The translations under genes were made by a program, and so were the position numbers. From Stenotrophomonas maltophilia (GTDB taxonomy: Bacteria > Pseudomonadota > Gammaproteobacteria > Xanthomonadales > Xanthomonadaceae): DNA of 53,404 nt. Below, one piece after another: positions 25,173-36,155 of the stretch. The notes under the pieces are model-generated. The model ran no database searches and had not been told where the DNA came from. It saw only the letters and a list, made by a program, of their open reading frames with translations. The number at the start of each line of letters is the position of its first letter. Positions within the stretch are counted from its first letter, which is position 1. The stretch is from assembly GCF_003970865.1 (NCBI RefSeq), contig NZ_RXLZ01000034.1, forward strand, positions 1 to 53,404, in the 5' to 3' direction.

Positions 25173-26709
25173 GCGCGGCCAGGTCGTCCGGCCGCCAGCT
25201 GGCGGCCAGCACCTGCGCACGTTGCCGGGCGATGTCGGCATCCAGCCGCTGCAGCAGGGCCGGCCAGCCGGGCGTGCTGCGCAGGGGGACGAACAGAGGC
25301 GTGGCACGCAGCCACGCTACGTCGCGGAAACCGTCATCTACCGCCTGCTGCAGTGCAGCCACAGCGTCATCTGCATGGCCCCGGGCCTGCAACAGCAGCG
25401 CCCGTTCCAGCGCCGCATCGGGCCAGCCGTCGCCGGCGCCTGCGTTGGCAGCGAGCTGCTGCAGGCGTTGGTCGATCCACGCGCCGTCTGCCGCCCCCGC
25501 GCCGTGCAACATCGCCAGGGTCTGGCCCAGCGACTGCTGCGGCCGCAGCTGGCGACCACGCTCGAACGCGTCGGCGGCACCTGCGGCGTCGCCGGCCAGC
25601 AACGCCAGCTCTCCCTGCAGGCGCAGCAGCTGCGGATGCGGCGTGCTACGCCTCAGCGCCTCGTCCAGCGCCTGCCTGGCCTGCTGCGGCGCGCCGGCCA
25701 GGTACAGGCTGCGCGGCCAGGCGATGTTGGAAAAGACGTTGTCCGGGTACAGCTGGAAATTGCGCGCGTGGCGAACTGCGGCCACGTGGGTGAAGCCCAG
25801 CAGTTCCAGCTCGCGCGCGACCTGCACATCACGGAAGCGGATGCGCTCTGGGGCCTTCAAGGACAGATTCGCCTGCAGCGCTGTGGCGAGCTGGCCACGC
25901 TCCTGCTGCAGGTAGGCCAGCGATGCGCGACTACGCTCGTCGCCCGGCTCGAGTTCGATGGCGCGGCTGTAGCCGGTGATCGCCTGCCGCATATCGCCCA
26001 GGCAGTCCTGCGCATACCCCCACAAGGCGTGCGCAGCGGCATCGCGAGGCGCGCGCTGACGCTCCTGCTCGGCCAATGCCAGTGCTTCGTGCAACTGCTC
26101 GGGCGTGCCGTTGAACAGACAGCCCTCTGCCGCCAGCGCACGGGACAGGCCACGCCGGGCCGCCACGGATTCCGGATCCGCCTGCAGGGCCTGCCGGTAC
26201 AGGGTGATGGCCACGCTGTTGTTGTTGGCCTGGCCGATGCCCGCGTAGTAATCGGCGCGCTGCAACAGCGACTGCCCTGCGCCCTGCGGCGCCGACCGGG
26301 GCAACAGCAACAGTGTGGCGGCCATGCCCAGCACCGCGACAGCCACCACACCCCAACCGAGCCTGCGGGCACGCGATGATGGCGTGGGTGACGCGCTGGC
26401 CGGCTGTGGCGGCACGCACAGCTGGTAGCCGCGACCACGTACCGAGCGGATGTAGCGCGGATGCCGGCTGTCATCGCCGAGGGCCTGGCGCAGCAGCTTC
26501 ACCCGCTGGCTGACCGCGTCTTCGCCGACCACCGCAGGGGCCCAGACCCGTGCGGCCAGCGTGTCGAAATCCACAACGTCGGTGCCTTGCGTGAGAAGCA
26601 CATCCAGCAGGGTCCAGCTGAGGCCGCTGACCGGCAATACCTCACCGTTGCGACTGACGCGCTGCGCCGGGCGATCAATGTCCAGGTCGAGCAGGCGCAG
26701 GGTGTCCAT
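25141..26709 (-). CDS. CadC-like membrane transcriptional regulator with TPR domain
   Basis: 522 aa from MDTLRLLDLDIDRPAQ. Residues 1-100 form an OmpR/PhoB-type winged helix (DTLAARVWAPAVVGEDAVSQRVKLLRQALGDD, RYIRSVRGRGYQL). Residues ~118-136 are a single transmembrane helix, and ~150-510 are TPR-like helices placed in the periplasm, rich in Ala, Arg and Gln. CadC/ToxR-type proteins bind DNA while anchored in the inner membrane and sense through the outer domain. It overlaps the hydrolase gene 3' end. The target may be the neighbouring hydrolase or unrelated. The frame continues upstream to 26802 across the pnp terminator, so MDTLR is the better start. Confidence 0.9.
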   Translation of the reverse strand: MDTLRLLDLDIDRPAQRVSRNGEVLPVSGLSWTLLDVLLTQGTDVVDFDTLAARVWAPAVVGEDAVSQRVKLLRQALGDDSRHPRYIRSVRGRGYQLCVPPQPASASPTPSSRARRLGWGVVAVAVLGMAATLLLLPRSAPQGAGQSLLQRADYYAGIGQANNNSVAITLYRQALQADPESVAARRGLSRALAAEGCLFNGTPEQLHEALALAEQERQRAPRDAAAHALWGYAQDCLGDMRQAITGYSRAIELEPGDERSRASLAYLQQERGQLATALQANLSLKAPERIRFRDVQVARELELLGFTHVAAVRHARNFQLYPDNVFSNIAWPRSLYLAGAPQQARQALDEALRRSTPHPQLLRLQGELALLAGDAAGAADAFERGRQLRPQQSLGQTLAMLHGAGAADGAWIDQRLQQLAANAGAGDGWPDAALERALLLQARGHADDAVAALQQAVDDGFRDVAWLRATPLFVPLRSTPGWPALLQRLDADIARQRAQVLAASWRPDDLAALSAAPAAGTR

Positions 26710-26752
26710 GGCCGAAGCATAGCGGCTGGAGCGCACTGGATGACAGGCAAAG

Positions 26753-26778
26753 AAAAAGCGGGCCGAAGCCCGCTTTTT
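26753..26778 (-). terminator. Terminator after pnp
   Basis: AAAAAGCGGGC, a 4-nt loop and GCCCGCTTTTT make an 11-bp perfect stem with T-runs on both strands, 59 nt past the pnp stop. It ends the rimP-pnp transcript before the regulator gene on the same strand. Confidence 0.9.
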
Positions 26779-26836
26779 CATCTGCGAAGGTGTGAGGACC
26801 AACGGTCCTCACCCACCGCACAATCGGCAGTACCGA

Positions 26837-28945
26837 TTATTCGGCGCTGACGGCGTCGCCTTCTTCCACGGCCTTCATCGACAGGCGGATACGGCCCTGC
26901 TTGTCGACTTCCAGCACCTTGACCTTGACCACATCGCCTTCCTTCAGCACGTCGCCGACCTTCTCGACGCGATCGCTGGAGATCTGCGACACGTGGACCA
27001 GGCCGTCCTTGCCCGGCAGGATGGTGACGAACGCACCGAAGTCCATGATCTTGGCGACCTTGCCTTCGTAGATGCGGCCCGGCTCGACGTCCGAGGTGAT
27101 CTGCTCGATGCGGGCCTTGGCAGCCTGGGCAGCGATGGCGTTGACCGAAGCAATGACGATGGTGCCGTCATCCTGGATGTCGATCTGGGTGCCGGTTTCC
27201 TTGGTGATGGCCTGGATGGTCGAGCCACCCTTGCCGATCACTTCGCGGATCTTGTCCGGGTGAATCTTGATGGTCAGCAGGCGCGGCGCGTAGTCCGACA
27301 GCTCTTCACGCGGAGCGGTCAGGCCGTGGGCCATTTCGCCCAGGATGTGCAGACGGCCAGCCTTGGCCTGCTGCAGAGCCTGCTTCATGATCTCTTCGGT
27401 GATGCCTTCGATCTTGATGTCCATCTGCAGGGCGGAAATGCCCTCAGCGGTACCGGCCACCTTGAAGTCCATGTCGCCCAGGTGATCTTCGTCACCCAGG
27501 ATGTCGGACAGGACGACGAAGCGCTCGCCTTCCTTGACCAGGCCCATGGCGATACCGGCAACAGGTGCCTTCACCGGCACGCCGGCGTCCATCAGGGCCA
27601 GCGAGGAACCGCAGACCGAGGCCATCGACGAGGAACCGTTCGACTCGGTGATTTCCGAGACGACGCGGATGGTGTACGGGAAGGCTTCCAGCGACGGCAT
27701 GACAGCCAGCACGCCGCGCTTGGCCAGGCGACCGTGGCCGATTTCGCGGCGCTTCGGACCCATCATGCGGCCGCACTCACCCACCGAGAACGGAGGGAAG
27801 TTGTAGTGGAACAGGAAGTTTTCCTTGTACTCACCGGCAACGGCGTCGATGACCTGGCCGTCACGGGCGGTGCCCAGGGTGATGGTCACGATGGCCTGGG
27901 TTTCGCCGCGGGTGAACAGCGAGGAACCGTGGGTACGCGGCAGCACGCCGGTCTTCACGGCGATCGGGCGGACGGTGTCCAGCGCACGGCCGTCGATGCG
28001 GACCTTGGTGTCCAGCACCGAGTCACGCATGGTGCGGTATTCCAGCTCGCCGAATTCCTTCGACAGCTCGGCCGGGTTCCAGCCTTCAGCGGCCACACGG
28101 CCAGCCAGGCTTTCGACCACGTCCTTCTTGATCGCCGAGATGGCGTCACGGCGCTGCAGCTTGTCACGCACCTGGAAGGCTTCGCCCAGGCGCGGGCCGA
28201 TGGCTTCCTTCAGGGCGGAGATCAGCACGTCGTTCTTGGCCGGGGCTTCCCAGGTCGACGGCTTGGTGCCGGCTTCGACGGTCAGCTCGTTGATCGCGTT
28301 GATGACCTTCTGCATCTCGCGGTGACCGAAGGTCACGGCGCCCAGCATCACTTCTTCGGACAGCAGCGCGGCTTCGGATTCAACCATCAGCACGGCGTTG
28401 GAGGTACCGGCGACGACCAGTTCCAGCTGCGAGTCAGCCAGTTCGCTGACGGTCGGGTTCAGGATGTACTCGCCGTTCTTGTAGCCGACCTTGGCAGCGC
28501 CGATCGGGCCCATGAACGGGGTGCCGGCCAGGGACAGGGCAGCCGAGGCACCGATCAGGGCAGCAATGTCGCCGTCCACGTCCGGGTTCAACGACATGAC
28601 CGTGGCGATGATCTGCACTTCGTTCTTGTAGTCTTCCGGGAACAGCGGACGGATCGGGCGGTCGATCAGACGCGAGATCAGGGTTTCCTTCTCGGTCGCA
28701 CGGCCTTCACGCTTGAAGAAACCACCCGGGATACGGCCGCCGGCGTAGAACTTTTCCTGATAATCGACGGTCAGCGGGAAGAAGTCCTGGCCTTCGCGCG
28801 CGCTCTTGGCGGCGACGGCGGTGACCAGCAGTACGGTGTCGTCCATCTTGACGATGACGGCACCGCTGGCCTGACGGGCGACTTCGCCGGTCTCGAGCGT
28901 GACGGTGTGCTTGCCGTACTGGAAGGTTTTGGTGATTTTTGCCAC
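26837..28945 (-). CDS. pnp: Polynucleotide phosphorylase
   Basis: 702 aa, standard length. Two RNase PH-like domains (~1-230 and ~315-545), the second with the catalytic [14 protein letters not shown]. Then a KH domain (~555-610, [15 protein letters not shown]) and an S1 domain (~622-690, [28 protein letters not shown]). It degrades RNA 3' to 5' by phosphorolysis and joins RNase E in the degradosome. It follows rpsO by 151 nt with a terminator between, as in E. coli, where RNase III cleavage of this leader allows autoregulation. Confidence 0.98.
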   Translation of the reverse strand: MAKITKTFQYGKHTVTLETGEVARQASGAVIVKMDDTVLLVTAVAAKSAREGQDFFPLTVDYQEKFYAGGRIPGGFFKREGRATEKETLISRLIDRPIRPLFPEDYKNEVQIIATVMSLNPDVDGDIAALIGASAALSLAGTPFMGPIGAAKVGYKNGEYILNPTVSELADSQLELVVAGTSNAVLMVESEAALLSEEVMLGAVTFGHREMQKVINAINELTVEAGTKPSTWEAPAKNDVLISALKEAIGPRLGEAFQVRDKLQRRDAISAIKKDVVESLAGRVAAEGWNPAELSKEFGELEYRTMRDSVLDTKVRIDGRALDTVRPIAVKTGVLPRTHGSSLFTRGETQAIVTITLGTARDGQVIDAVAGEYKENFLFHYNFPPFSVGECGRMMGPKRREIGHGRLAKRGVLAVMPSLEAFPYTIRVVSEITESNGSSSMASVCGSSLALMDAGVPVKAPVAGIAMGLVKEGERFVVLSDILGDEDHLGDMDFKVAGTAEGISALQMDIKIEGITEEIMKQALQQAKAGRLHILGEMAHGLTAPREELSDYAPRLLTIKIHPDKIREVIGKGGSTIQAITKETGTQIDIQDDGTIVIASVNAIAAQAAKARIEQITSDVEPGRIYEGKVAKIMDFGAFVTILPGKDGLVHVSQISSDRVEKVGDVLKEGDVVKVKVLEVDKQGRIRLSMKAVEEGDAVSAE

Positions 28946-29052
28946 GGAGGGTGTCCTTGGGGATGCTGTCTGCGAATTTGGACCGTCGGCGACCCTTGCC
29001 GCCAGCGGGTGGCCGGATCGTTCCGGCCTGAATCGGGGATTGCGGTGCTACA

Positions 29053-29084
29053 AAACAAAACCGCGGCGCATCGCTGCGCCGCGG
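29053..29084 (-). terminator. Terminator between rpsO and pnp
   Basis: On the minus strand CCGCGGCGCA-gcga-TGCGCCGCGG is followed by TTTTGTTTTG. It lies 13 nt after the rpsO stop and corresponds to the partial rpsO terminator known in enterobacteria. Confidence 0.88.
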
Positions 29085-29096
29085 GGGATTCGTTGC

Positions 29097-29357
29097 TTAG
29101 CGACGCAGGCCAAGCTTCTCGATCAGGGCCTTGTAACGCTCGACGTCCTTCTTCTTCAGGTAGTCGAGCAGGCTGCGACGGCGGTTGACCATCTGCAGCA
29201 GGCCGCGGCGGCTGTGGTGGTCCTTCTTGTGGGTCTTGAAGTGGCCGGTCAGCAGTTCGATGCGGGCGGTCAGCAGTGCAACCTGGACTTCCGGGGAGCC
29301 GGTGTCAGCCGAGCTGCGCTTGTTGTCTTCAATGACCTTCTGGGTGTCGATCGACAT
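29097..29357 (-). CDS. rpsO: 30S ribosomal protein S15
   Basis: 86 aa starting [20 protein letters not shown], with the conserved [34 protein letters not shown] and ending in [19 protein letters not shown]. It binds the 16S rRNA central domain first in platform assembly and bridges to 23S rRNA. It lies between truB and pnp. A 16-codon upstream extension in the frame is not part of the family. Confidence 0.98.
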   Translation of the reverse strand: MSIDTQKVIEDNKRSSADTGSPEVQVALLTARIELLTGHFKTHKKDHHSRRGLLQMVNRRRSLLDYLKKKDVERYKALIEKLGLRR

Positions 29358-29530
29358 TTCTTTTTTCTCTGTGATGCGTGGCCGGCAGGAACGCGCTTCG
29401 CGCACCGCCAGGCTCGCCGTGGACTACGAGGATGAAACCTGCGCGAGGCAGGCTGCCGGAAAACGGCCGCGAAATTGTAACGGTCAGGGGCTTCCGGGAC
29501 AAGGACCGGGGCTGAACCGCCCGGGCCCGG

Positions 29531-30439
29531 TCAGAGGTTGAAACGACGCTGCGGCGCCAGCAGGCCACTGTCATCGACCTGGCCCAAGCCCTGGACAACA
29601 TCGTCCGGACCGAACACAGCCACCAGGCCATGCGGCCAGGACAGGTCACGCTGGCGCTGGCCGACGCAGAAGCGGTGGGTCTGGTCGGCATCCAGGTCGA
29701 CCCGCGGGTATTCAGCCAGGCCGGCCGCCAGCGGCAGCAGCAGCGCGTCCATGCCGGCCTCGTCACCTGCCTCGACCATCGCCCGCAGCTGATCCAGGGT
29801 GACCATCGCCGGTTCACGGAACGGCTCGACCCAGAGCCGGCGCAGCGCAGTGATGTGAGCGCCGCAGCCCAGGCTTTCGCCCAGGTCGCGGGCCAGGCTG
29901 CGGATGTAGGTGCCGGAGCCGCAGGTCACGCGCAGCCGCAACCGCTCCGGCTGCTGCTCCAGCACCTCGATGGCCTGCACCTGGACCTCGCGCTCGGGCG
30001 CCTCGATGGCATCACCGCGACGAGCCTTCACATACAGCGGTTCACCGCCTTGCTTCAGCGCCGAATAGATCGGGGCACGCTGGAGGATGCTGCCGGTCAG
30101 TGGCGCCAGCGCAGCCTGCAGGGCTTCGGCGCTGATCGCCGGCACCGGGCGCTGCAGCAGCACCTGGCCTTCGGCATCATCGGTATCCGTGGTCTGGCCA
30201 AGCACGATCTCGGCATCGTAGGCCTTGGCCGAACCCAACAGCAGGCCGGCGATCTTGGTCGCCTCGCCGAAGCACAGCGGCAGCAGGCCGGTGGCCAACG
30301 GGTCGAGGCTGCCGGTGTGGCCACCCTTCTCGGCACGGAACAGGCGGCGCGCCACCTGCAGGGCGGCGTTGGAGCTCATGCCGGTCGACTTGTCGAGCAG
30401 CAGGATGCCATCCAGGCGGCGGAACTGAATTCGGGTCAT
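29531..30439 (-). CDS. truB: tRNA pseudouridine-55 synthase
   Basis: 302 aa from [20 protein letters not shown]. The catalytic aspartate is D46 in [13 protein letters not shown]. KxxRxGD-type and RRLWVEPF segments follow, with a C-terminal PUA-like region (~250-302). It makes pseudouridine at U55 of the T-loop in most tRNAs and also acts as a tRNA chaperone. An in-frame ATG 27 codons upstream is rejected because the family begins at this position. Lies 107 nt after rbfA. Confidence 0.97.
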   Translation of the reverse strand: MTRIQFRRLDGILLLDKSTGMSSNAALQVARRLFRAEKGGHTGSLDPLATGLLPLCFGEATKIAGLLLGSAKAYDAEIVLGQTTDTDDAEGQVLLQRPVPAISAEALQAALAPLTGSILQRAPIYSALKQGGEPLYVKARRGDAIEAPEREVQVQAIEVLEQQPERLRLRVTCGSGTYIRSLARDLGESLGCGAHITALRRLWVEPFREPAMVTLDQLRAMVEAGDEAGMDALLLPLAAGLAEYPRVDLDADQTHRFCVGQRQRDLSWPHGLVAVFGPDDVVQGLGQVDDSGLLAPQRRFNL

Positions 30440-30520
30440 GACAGGAAAGTGTTGAGCCGAGCCATGCTCGGCTGCCGCAGCGCGGTCTGCATCAGACATC
30501 GCGCAGCCGGAATGCAACAA

Positions 30521-30538
30521 CGCCGGGCATGCCCGGCG
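30521..30538. repeat. Perfect 18-nt palindrome between rbfA and truB
   Basis: cgccgggcatgcccggcg is an exact palindrome just after the rbfA stop codon. It has no T-tract; a REP-like element or mRNA 3'-stabilising hairpin is more likely than a terminator. Confidence 0.55.
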
Positions 30539-30546
30539 TCGCGCGG

Positions 30547-30930
30547 TTATTCTTCGTCGCTCTCGCGACGCTTCTCGGCGGCCAGCGTATCGGGCAGGTC
30601 GCGCAGGATGTTGTCGATGTGCTCACCACGGTCGACCGAGTCGTCGTAGTGGAAATGCAGCTCCGGCACGTGGCGCAGCTTCATCGCGCGGGCCAGGTCC
30701 ATGCGCAGGCGGTAGCCCAGCTCCTTCAGGCCGGCCACGGCTTCGGCCGAACGTTCCGGCATCAGCGCGGTGACGAACACCTTGGCATGGGCCATGTCGC
30801 GGGTGATTTCCACGTCGGACACGCTCACCGAGGGCAACCCGTGCTCGCGCACGGCGTTGTGCACCAGGGTGCCGAGTTCACGGCGCAGCTGGGCGGAGAC
30901 ACGGTCGGTTCGATGGAAAGTCTTGGGCAC
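30547..30930 (-). CDS. rbfA: 30S ribosome-binding factor A (GTG start)
   Basis: 127 aa read (M)[19 protein letters not shown]. Type II KH fold, with [22 protein letters not shown] and [23 protein letters not shown]. It helps mature the 30S subunit and the 16S 5' end, mainly in the cold. The GTG at 30930 gives the known family N-terminus; the longer frame to 30966 runs into REP palindromes. The acidic tail EKRRESDEE is normal. Confidence 0.96.
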   Translation of the reverse strand: MPKTFHRTDRVSAQLRRELGTLVHNAVREHGLPSVSVSDVEITRDMAHAKVFVTALMPERSAEAVAGLKELGYRLRMDLARAMKLRHVPELHFHYDDSVDRGEHIDNILRDLPDTLAAEKRRESDEE

Positions 30931-30955
30931 GCGGTCGGGCTCTCGATTTGAATGT

Positions 30956-31046
30956 GACCCGACCAAGGTCGGGTCCTACCAGGAGGAGCGGCCCGACCAA
31001 GGTCGGGCCCCACCAGGGGGGCGGACCGGCCCCTGAGGGCCGGTCC
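30956..31046. repeat. REP palindromes between infB and rbfA
   Basis: Two units with the cccgacc-aa-ggtcggg core (30956-30979 ending ctac, GTAG on the minus strand; 30991-31013) and a perfect hairpin ggaccggccc-ctga-gggccggtcc (31023-31046). They fill the 125-nt infB-rbfA gap and may separate mRNA stability of the two genes. Confidence 0.8.
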
Positions 31047-31055
31047 AGTACAGCA

Positions 31056-33704
31056 TTACAGGGTGCGCGGCACTTCGATACGCTCGAAGCACTCGATCTG
31101 GTCACCCGGCTTGACGTCGTTGTAGGCCTTCACCGCGATACCGCATTCGGTACCGTTGCGGACTTCCTCGACGTTCTCCTTGAAGCGGCGCAGCGATTCC
31201 AGCTCGCCCTCGAAGATCACCACGCTGTCGCGCAGGACGCGGATCGGCTTGTTGCGCTTGACCACGCCCTCGATGACCATCGAACCGGCGACGGCACCCA
31301 GCTTGGAGCTGCGGAAGACGTCGCGGACCTCGGCGATACCGATGATCTCTTCGCGGATCTCCACGCCCAGCAGACCGGAAGCCACCTGCTTCACCTGGTC
31401 GATCACGTCATAGATGATCGAGAAGTAACGCAGGTCGACGCCGTTGGATTCGATGATGCGACGGGCCGAAGCATCCGCACGCACGTTGAAGCCGATGACG
31501 GTGGCCTTCGAAGCGGCCGCCGAGTTGGCGTCCGACTCGGTGATGCCGCCCACGCCGGAGTGGATGACGTTGATGCGGATGTCTTCGTTGGACAGCGCGA
31601 CCAGTGCCTGGCTCAGAGCCTGCACCGAACCCTGCACGTCGGCCTTGATGACCAGGTTGAGGACCTGCTGGCCCTCGCCCTTGCCCAGGGTTGCCATGAT
31701 GTCTTCCATGCGACTGCCGGCGGTGGCGACCAGGCGCGATTCACGGCGCTTGGTCTCACGCTGCTGGGCAACGTCCTTGGCCAGGCGCTCGTCCTCGACG
31801 ACCACGAAGTCGTCACCGGCTTCCGGCACGCCGGACAGGCCCAGGACCTGCACCGGAATGGACGGGCCGGCGAATTCCGGCTGCTTGCCGGTTTCGTCGA
31901 ACAGCGCACGCACGCGGCCGTACTGGATGCCGCACACCAGGTAATCGCCCTTCTTCAGGCGGCCCTGCTGCACCAGCACGGTAGCGACCGGGCCGCGGCC
32001 CTTGTCCAGCGACGATTCGATCACCACGCCCGAGGCGCGGCCTTCATCGACGGCCTTCAGTTCCAGCAGTTCGGCCTGCACCGAAACGGCGTCCAGCAGG
32101 TCGTCGATGCCCAGGCCGGTCTTGGCCGAGATCTCCACCATCTGGATGTCACCGCCGAAGTCTTCGGCCACGACCTGCTCGGAGAGCAGCTCGTTCTTGA
32201 CCCGCATCGGGTCGGCACCGGACTTGTCGATCTTGTTGATGGCCACGATCAGCGGTACACCCGCCGAACGCGCGTGCTGGATCGCTTCCTTGGTCTGCGG
32301 CATGACGCCGTCATCGGCAGCCACCACCAGCACCACGATGTCGGTCAGCTTGGCGCCGCGCGCACGCATCGAGGTGAATGCGGCGTGGCCCGGGGTATCC
32401 AGGAAGCTGATGACGCCCTTCGGCGTATCAACGTGGTAGGCACCGATGTGCTGGGTGATGCCACCAGCTTCGCCGGTGGCGACCTTGGTGCGGCGGATGT
32501 AATCCAGCAGCGAGGTCTTACCGTGGTCGACGTGGCCCATGATGGTGACCACCGGCGGACGCTGTACGGCTTCGCCCTGGTTTTCACCGGTCGATGCCAG
32601 CAGTGCGTCTTCGGCGTCGTTGTCATTGGCGCGGATCGCCTTGTGGCCGAGTTCTTCGGTCACCAGCGCAGCGGTGTCGTGGTCGATGGACTGGGTGATG
32701 GTGGCCATCACGCCCATCTTGAACAGCGCCTTCACCACCTCGCCGCCCTTCAGCGCGAGCTTCTGCGCCAGGTCGGCCACGGTGATGGTTTCGCCGATCG
32801 CCACTTCACGCACGACCGGCGCGGTCGGACGCTCGAAGGCGTGCGGACCCGCGTTGTTGCCACCACGCGACATGTCGCGACGGCCGCCACTCTGGTTGCG
32901 GCCACCCGGACGGCCACGGTTGTTGCTGTTGTTGCTGTTGCCACGACGGGCACGATCGGCCGCCGACAGGTGCATCTGGCCGGCAAAGCGATCACCCGGG
33001 CCACGCTCGCTGCGCGGCGCGCTGCGGTTGTTGCGGTCGTCGCTGCGCGGCGGCGGCGGTGCACCACGCGGCGCAGCCGGGGCTGCGGCCGGGGCGCGCG
33101 GCGGGCGCGGCGCGGTTTCGTCGATCGGAGCGCGCACCTTCGGCTTGCTGGCAGCCAGCGCCTCGGCAGCCTTGGCGGCAGCGGCGGCTTCCTCGGCGGC
33201 CTTCTTCTCGGCCTCTGCGCGTTCCTTTGCGGCGACCTCTTCCTCACGGGCACGGACGATGGCCTCGTCGCGCAGACGATCCTTCTCGGCCAGGGCCTGC
33301 TGTTCGGCGAGGTTGCGCGCGCGCGACTCTTCCAGCTTGCGCAGGATGTCGGCGCGCTCTTCGTCCGGCGTCATGGCGCGAGCACCATCCTTGACGTAGG
33401 TACGCTTCTGGCGCACCTCGACATTCACGGTCGTCTTGCTGCGACCGGAACTGACCGTCACTTCCTGCTGTTTCCGGCGGTTGAGCGTGATCTTCTTTGC
33501 AGACTGATCCGTCTCTTCCGGGGCCTGCTCGGGCTTGCCGTGCGAACGACGAAGGAAGCCCAGGAGCTTCACCTTCTCGGTGCTGGTCACGACCTGGTCG
33601 GGACCGCTGAACTTCATGCCGGCACCGGCCAGCTGTTCCAGCAGTTTTTCGACCGGCGTGTTGACCAGTTCGGCAAGCTTGCGGATGGTGGTTTGCTGCG
33701 ACAT
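31056..33704 (-). CDS. infB: Translation initiation factor IF-2
   Basis: 882 aa. IF2_N domain at 1-55. A long charged Ala/Glu helix (~115-185), then a Pro/Arg/Gly/Asn-rich low-complexity linker (~190-290). A second IF2_N region follows at ~300-350, then the GTPase with G1 GHVDHGKT at 390-397, DTPGHAAF (G3) and NKID (G4). Domains II-IV end in the fMet-tRNA-binding C2 region. It delivers initiator tRNA to the 30S P site and promotes subunit joining. It follows nusA by 92 nt, in the conserved rimP-nusA-infB order. Confidence 0.98.
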   Translation of the reverse strand: MSQQTTIRKLAELVNTPVEKLLEQLAGAGMKFSGPDQVVTSTEKVKLLGFLRRSHGKPEQAPEETDQSAKKITLNRRKQQEVTVSSGRSKTTVNVEVRQKRTYVKDGARAMTPDEERADILRKLEESRARNLAEQQALAEKDRLRDEAIVRAREEEVAAKERAEAEKKAAEEAAAAAKAAEALAASKPKVRAPIDETAPRPPRAPAAAPAAPRGAPPPPRSDDRNNRSAPRSERGPGDRFAGQMHLSAADRARRGNSNNSNNRGRPGGRNQSGGRRDMSRGGNNAGPHAFERPTAPVVREVAIGETITVADLAQKLALKGGEVVKALFKMGVMATITQSIDHDTAALVTEELGHKAIRANDNDAEDALLASTGENQGEAVQRPPVVTIMGHVDHGKTSLLDYIRRTKVATGEAGGITQHIGAYHVDTPKGVISFLDTPGHAAFTSMRARGAKLTDIVVLVVAADDGVMPQTKEAIQHARSAGVPLIVAINKIDKSGADPMRVKNELLSEQVVAEDFGGDIQMVEISAKTGLGIDDLLDAVSVQAELLELKAVDEGRASGVVIESSLDKGRGPVATVLVQQGRLKKGDYLVCGIQYGRVRALFDETGKQPEFAGPSIPVQVLGLSGVPEAGDDFVVVEDERLAKDVAQQRETKRRESRLVATAGSRMEDIMATLGKGEGQQVLNLVIKADVQGSVQALSQALVALSNEDIRINVIHSGVGGITESDANSAAASKATVIGFNVRADASARRIIESNGVDLRYFSIIYDVIDQVKQVASGLLGVEIREEIIGIAEVRDVFRSSKLGAVAGSMVIEGVVKRNKPIRVLRDSVVIFEGELESLRRFKENVEEVRNGTECGIAVKAYNDVKPGDQIECFERIEVPRTL

Positions 33705-33796
33705 TCGGATCCTATGATCTTGTGGGCGCCCCCCCGCATCTGGAGGTGGCGCGGATTCTACGCCCTGAGCGGCTCAGGGCCCTGTTCATTGCCGGC

Positions 33797-35308
33797 TCAT
33801 TCGCCGCGTTCCAGTCGGGCGATCTCCTCGGCACGCGCGGCCAGGATCAGCGCAGCGGCGCGCGCCTGATCCAGCCCTTCGATGCCGAAGTCCATGACCT
33901 CGTCGGCGGCCAGATCGGACAGGTCCTCACTGGTGCGCACGCCGTGGCCGGCCAGCGCATACGCGGTGGCTTCGTCCATGCCCTTCAGGGACAGCAGGTC
34001 CTGCGCCGGCTGGCCGTCTTCAAGGCCTTCCTCGACTGCCAGGGCCTCATTGAGCAGCGCATCGCGGGCACGAGCGCGCAGCTCTTCGACGATGTCTTCG
34101 TCGAAACCTTCCACGGCCAGCAGTTCGCCGACCGGGACATATGCGATTTCCTCGACGGTGCCGAAGCCTTCGCTGACCAGGATGCCGGCGATTTCCTCGT
34201 CCACTTCCAGCTTGTCCATGAACAGCTGGCGGGCCGAAGCCTGCTCGGCCTCCGACTTGGCGGTGACCTGGTCCTGGGTCATCACGTTGAGCTGCCAGCC
34301 GGTCAGGCGGCTGGCCAGGCGCACGTTCTGGCCGCCCTTGCCGATCGCCTGGGCCAGGCGGTCTTCGGCAACGGCCAGGTCCATCGAGTGCTTGTCTTCA
34401 TCGACGATGATCGACTGCACTTCGGCCGGCGCCATCGCGTTGATGACGAAGTTGGCCGGGTTGTCGTTCCACAGCACGATGTCCACGCGCTCGCCATTGA
34501 GCTCGTTGGACACGGCCTGCACGCGCGAACCGCGCATGCCGATGCAGGCACCGATCGGATCGGTGCGCTGGTCGTGGGCCAGCACGGCGATCTTGGCGCG
34601 GTCGCCCGGATCGCGGGCGCAGGCCTTGATTTCCACCAGGCCCTGGCCGACTTCCGGCACTTCCAGCTTGAACAGCTCGATCATGAATTCCGGGGCGGCG
34701 CGGCTGATGAACAGCTGCGGGCCACGCGGTTCCGAACGGACTTCAGCCAGGTAGCCGCGCACGCGGTCACCGGCGCGCAGCACGTCGCGCGGAATGCCCT
34801 TGTCCTTCGGGATGAAGCCTTCGGCGTTGCCACCGAGGTCGACATAGATGTTGCCGCGCTCGGCGCGCTTGACCACACCGGTGATCAGCTCGCCGACGCG
34901 ATCCTTCCACGCATCCACGACCTGCTGGCGCTCGGCTTCGCGCACGCGCTGGACGATGACCTGCTTGGCGGCCTGGGCGGCAATGCGGCCGAAATCCGGG
35001 TTCTCGATCTGCTCTTCGATGTAGTCGCCGACGTCCACGCCTTCGGCTTCATCGACGGCATCCATCAGGCGGATCTGGCGATCCGGCGATTCCATGACCA
35101 CGTCATCGGCCACCACTTCCCAGCGGCGGAAGGTTTCGTAGCTGCCATCCTTGTGGTCGATGACCACGCGGGTCAGCACTTCCTCGTCGGGATAGCGCTT
35201 CTTCGCTGCCGAGGCCAGGGCGGCCTCGATCGCATCGAAGATCACTTCACGCGGCACGCCCTTCTCGTTGGCGACCGCGTCGACTACCAGCAACAGTTCC
35301 TTGCTCAT
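33797..35308 (-). CDS. nusA: Transcription termination/antitermination factor NusA
   Basis: 503 aa from MSKELLLVVDAVANEKGVPRE. N-terminal RNAP-binding domain (1-125), S1 domain (~135-200, GVVKRAERGNIYVDLGGNAEGFIP), KH1 and KH2 (~205-345, with IGMRGSRVQAV and AIGKGGQNVRLAS), and two C-terminal acidic AR-type repeats (~365-500), as in gammaproteobacteria. It modulates pausing, intrinsic termination and antitermination. It begins 4 nt after rimP. A longer in-frame extension through rimP is an artefact. Confidence 0.98.
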   Translation of the reverse strand: MSKELLLVVDAVANEKGVPREVIFDAIEAALASAAKKRYPDEEVLTRVVIDHKDGSYETFRRWEVVADDVVMESPDRQIRLMDAVDEAEGVDVGDYIEEQIENPDFGRIAAQAAKQVIVQRVREAERQQVVDAWKDRVGELITGVVKRAERGNIYVDLGGNAEGFIPKDKGIPRDVLRAGDRVRGYLAEVRSEPRGPQLFISRAAPEFMIELFKLEVPEVGQGLVEIKACARDPGDRAKIAVLAHDQRTDPIGACIGMRGSRVQAVSNELNGERVDIVLWNDNPANFVINAMAPAEVQSIIVDEDKHSMDLAVAEDRLAQAIGKGGQNVRLASRLTGWQLNVMTQDQVTAKSEAEQASARQLFMDKLEVDEEIAGILVSEGFGTVEEIAYVPVGELLAVEGFDEDIVEELRARARDALLNEALAVEEGLEDGQPAQDLLSLKGMDEATAYALAGHGVRTSEDLSDLAADEVMDFGIEGLDQARAAALILAARAEEIARLERGE

Positions 35309-35312
35309 TGGC

Positions 35313-35903
35313 TCACTCCGCGCGCGGCTTTTTTGCCGCCGGCTCGTTGGAAGAAGAATTCGTGTTCGGCTTCGGACGCTTCGGTGCCGGACCAGTCGGC
35401 TTGCTCGGGGCCAGCCCCAGCGCCACCCAGTCGGGCATGATCCGTGCCTTGTCGATGTTGTCGGCCGACACGACCACTTCGGCCTTGTCGACGACGAAGG
35501 TGATGGCACCTGCGGTCTCGTCGATGGCTTCGATGCGGCCCTGCAGGCGACGACGGTTGTCCTGCGGCAGCTTCAGCGTGACCTTGGCCATTTCGCCGAG
35601 GTGACGGCCGAACTGCTCCAGGTTGAACAGCGGACGATCGACGCCCGGCGAAGACACTTCCAGCGTGTAGTTGCCGCTGATCGGGTCTTCGACGTCCATC
35701 TGCGCCGACACTTCGCGGCTGACCCGCTCGCAGTCGTCGACATTGATGATGCGCTCGGGCTGTTCCGCCAGCGGCACGTCGATGTAAAGGCGCAGGGTCG
35801 CACCGCCGGGGGCCGGCAGATACTCAACGCCCAGCAGCTCCAGGCCCAGCGACACAACGGTCGGGGCGAGCAGATTCGCGATGTCGGTTGCCTTGTCGCT
35901 CAC
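35313..35903 (-). CDS. rimP: Ribosome maturation factor RimP
   Basis: 196 aa. N-terminal alpha/beta domain ([30 protein letters not shown]), the conserved [23 protein letters not shown] and the [10 protein letters not shown] motif, then an Sm-like C-terminal domain. Residues ~168-196 are a Pro/Lys/Ser-rich tail ([12 protein letters not shown]...) longer than in E. coli. It supports 30S assembly, helping S12 and S19 bind. First protein gene of the operon, behind two initiator tRNAs and a 366-nt leader. Confidence 0.96.
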   Translation of the reverse strand: MSDKATDIANLLAPTVVSLGLELLGVEYLPAPGGATLRLYIDVPLAEQPERIINVDDCERVSREVSAQMDVEDPISGNYTLEVSSPGVDRPLFNLEQFGRHLGEMAKVTLKLPQDNRRRLQGRIEAIDETAGAITFVVDKAEVVVSADNIDKARIMPDWVALGLAPSKPTGPAPKRPKPNTNSSSNEPAAKKPRAE

Positions 35904-35928
35904 AGCCTGCCTTGATCTCTTGGTTGGG

Positions 35929-35946
35929 TGCCGGCCTTGGCCGGCA
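35929..35946. repeat. Hairpin in rimP leader
   Basis: tgccggcc-tt-ggccggca, a perfect 8-bp stem with a 2-nt loop, 26 nt before the rimP start. REP-like in form; it could affect rimP translation. Confidence 0.5.
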
Positions 35947-35972
35947 TGGAAACATGACGCCCCGGAAACGAC

Positions 35973-35995
35973 AAAGGGCCCGCTGGGCCCCTTTT
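35973..35995 (-). terminator. Terminator-like hairpin in rimP leader
   Basis: On the minus strand AAAGGGGCCC-agc-GGGCCCTTT, with only a short T-run (TTTG). Lies about 70 nt before rimP. A leader attenuator or a processing site between the tRNAs and rimP are possible. Confidence 0.5.
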
Positions 35996-36155
35996 CCGGA
36001 AAGACTCCGGTGACTGGATTCCGGTTGCAACCTGCAGTGCCTGCCGGTTGCGGCCCTCCTTCCGGGTCCGGACTCCCGCTGGGAGCCCGCCTTCAGGGGT
36101 ATTGCTAGGCCGCTGATGATAGCGACTGCACCGCGCTGGTGCAAGGTGCGGACCC

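Noticed and set aside
30948..33869. 973-codon plus-strand ORF
   Set aside because: Antisense to infB; no domain, repetitive His/Asp/Val-rich composition, a mirror of the infB codon pattern.
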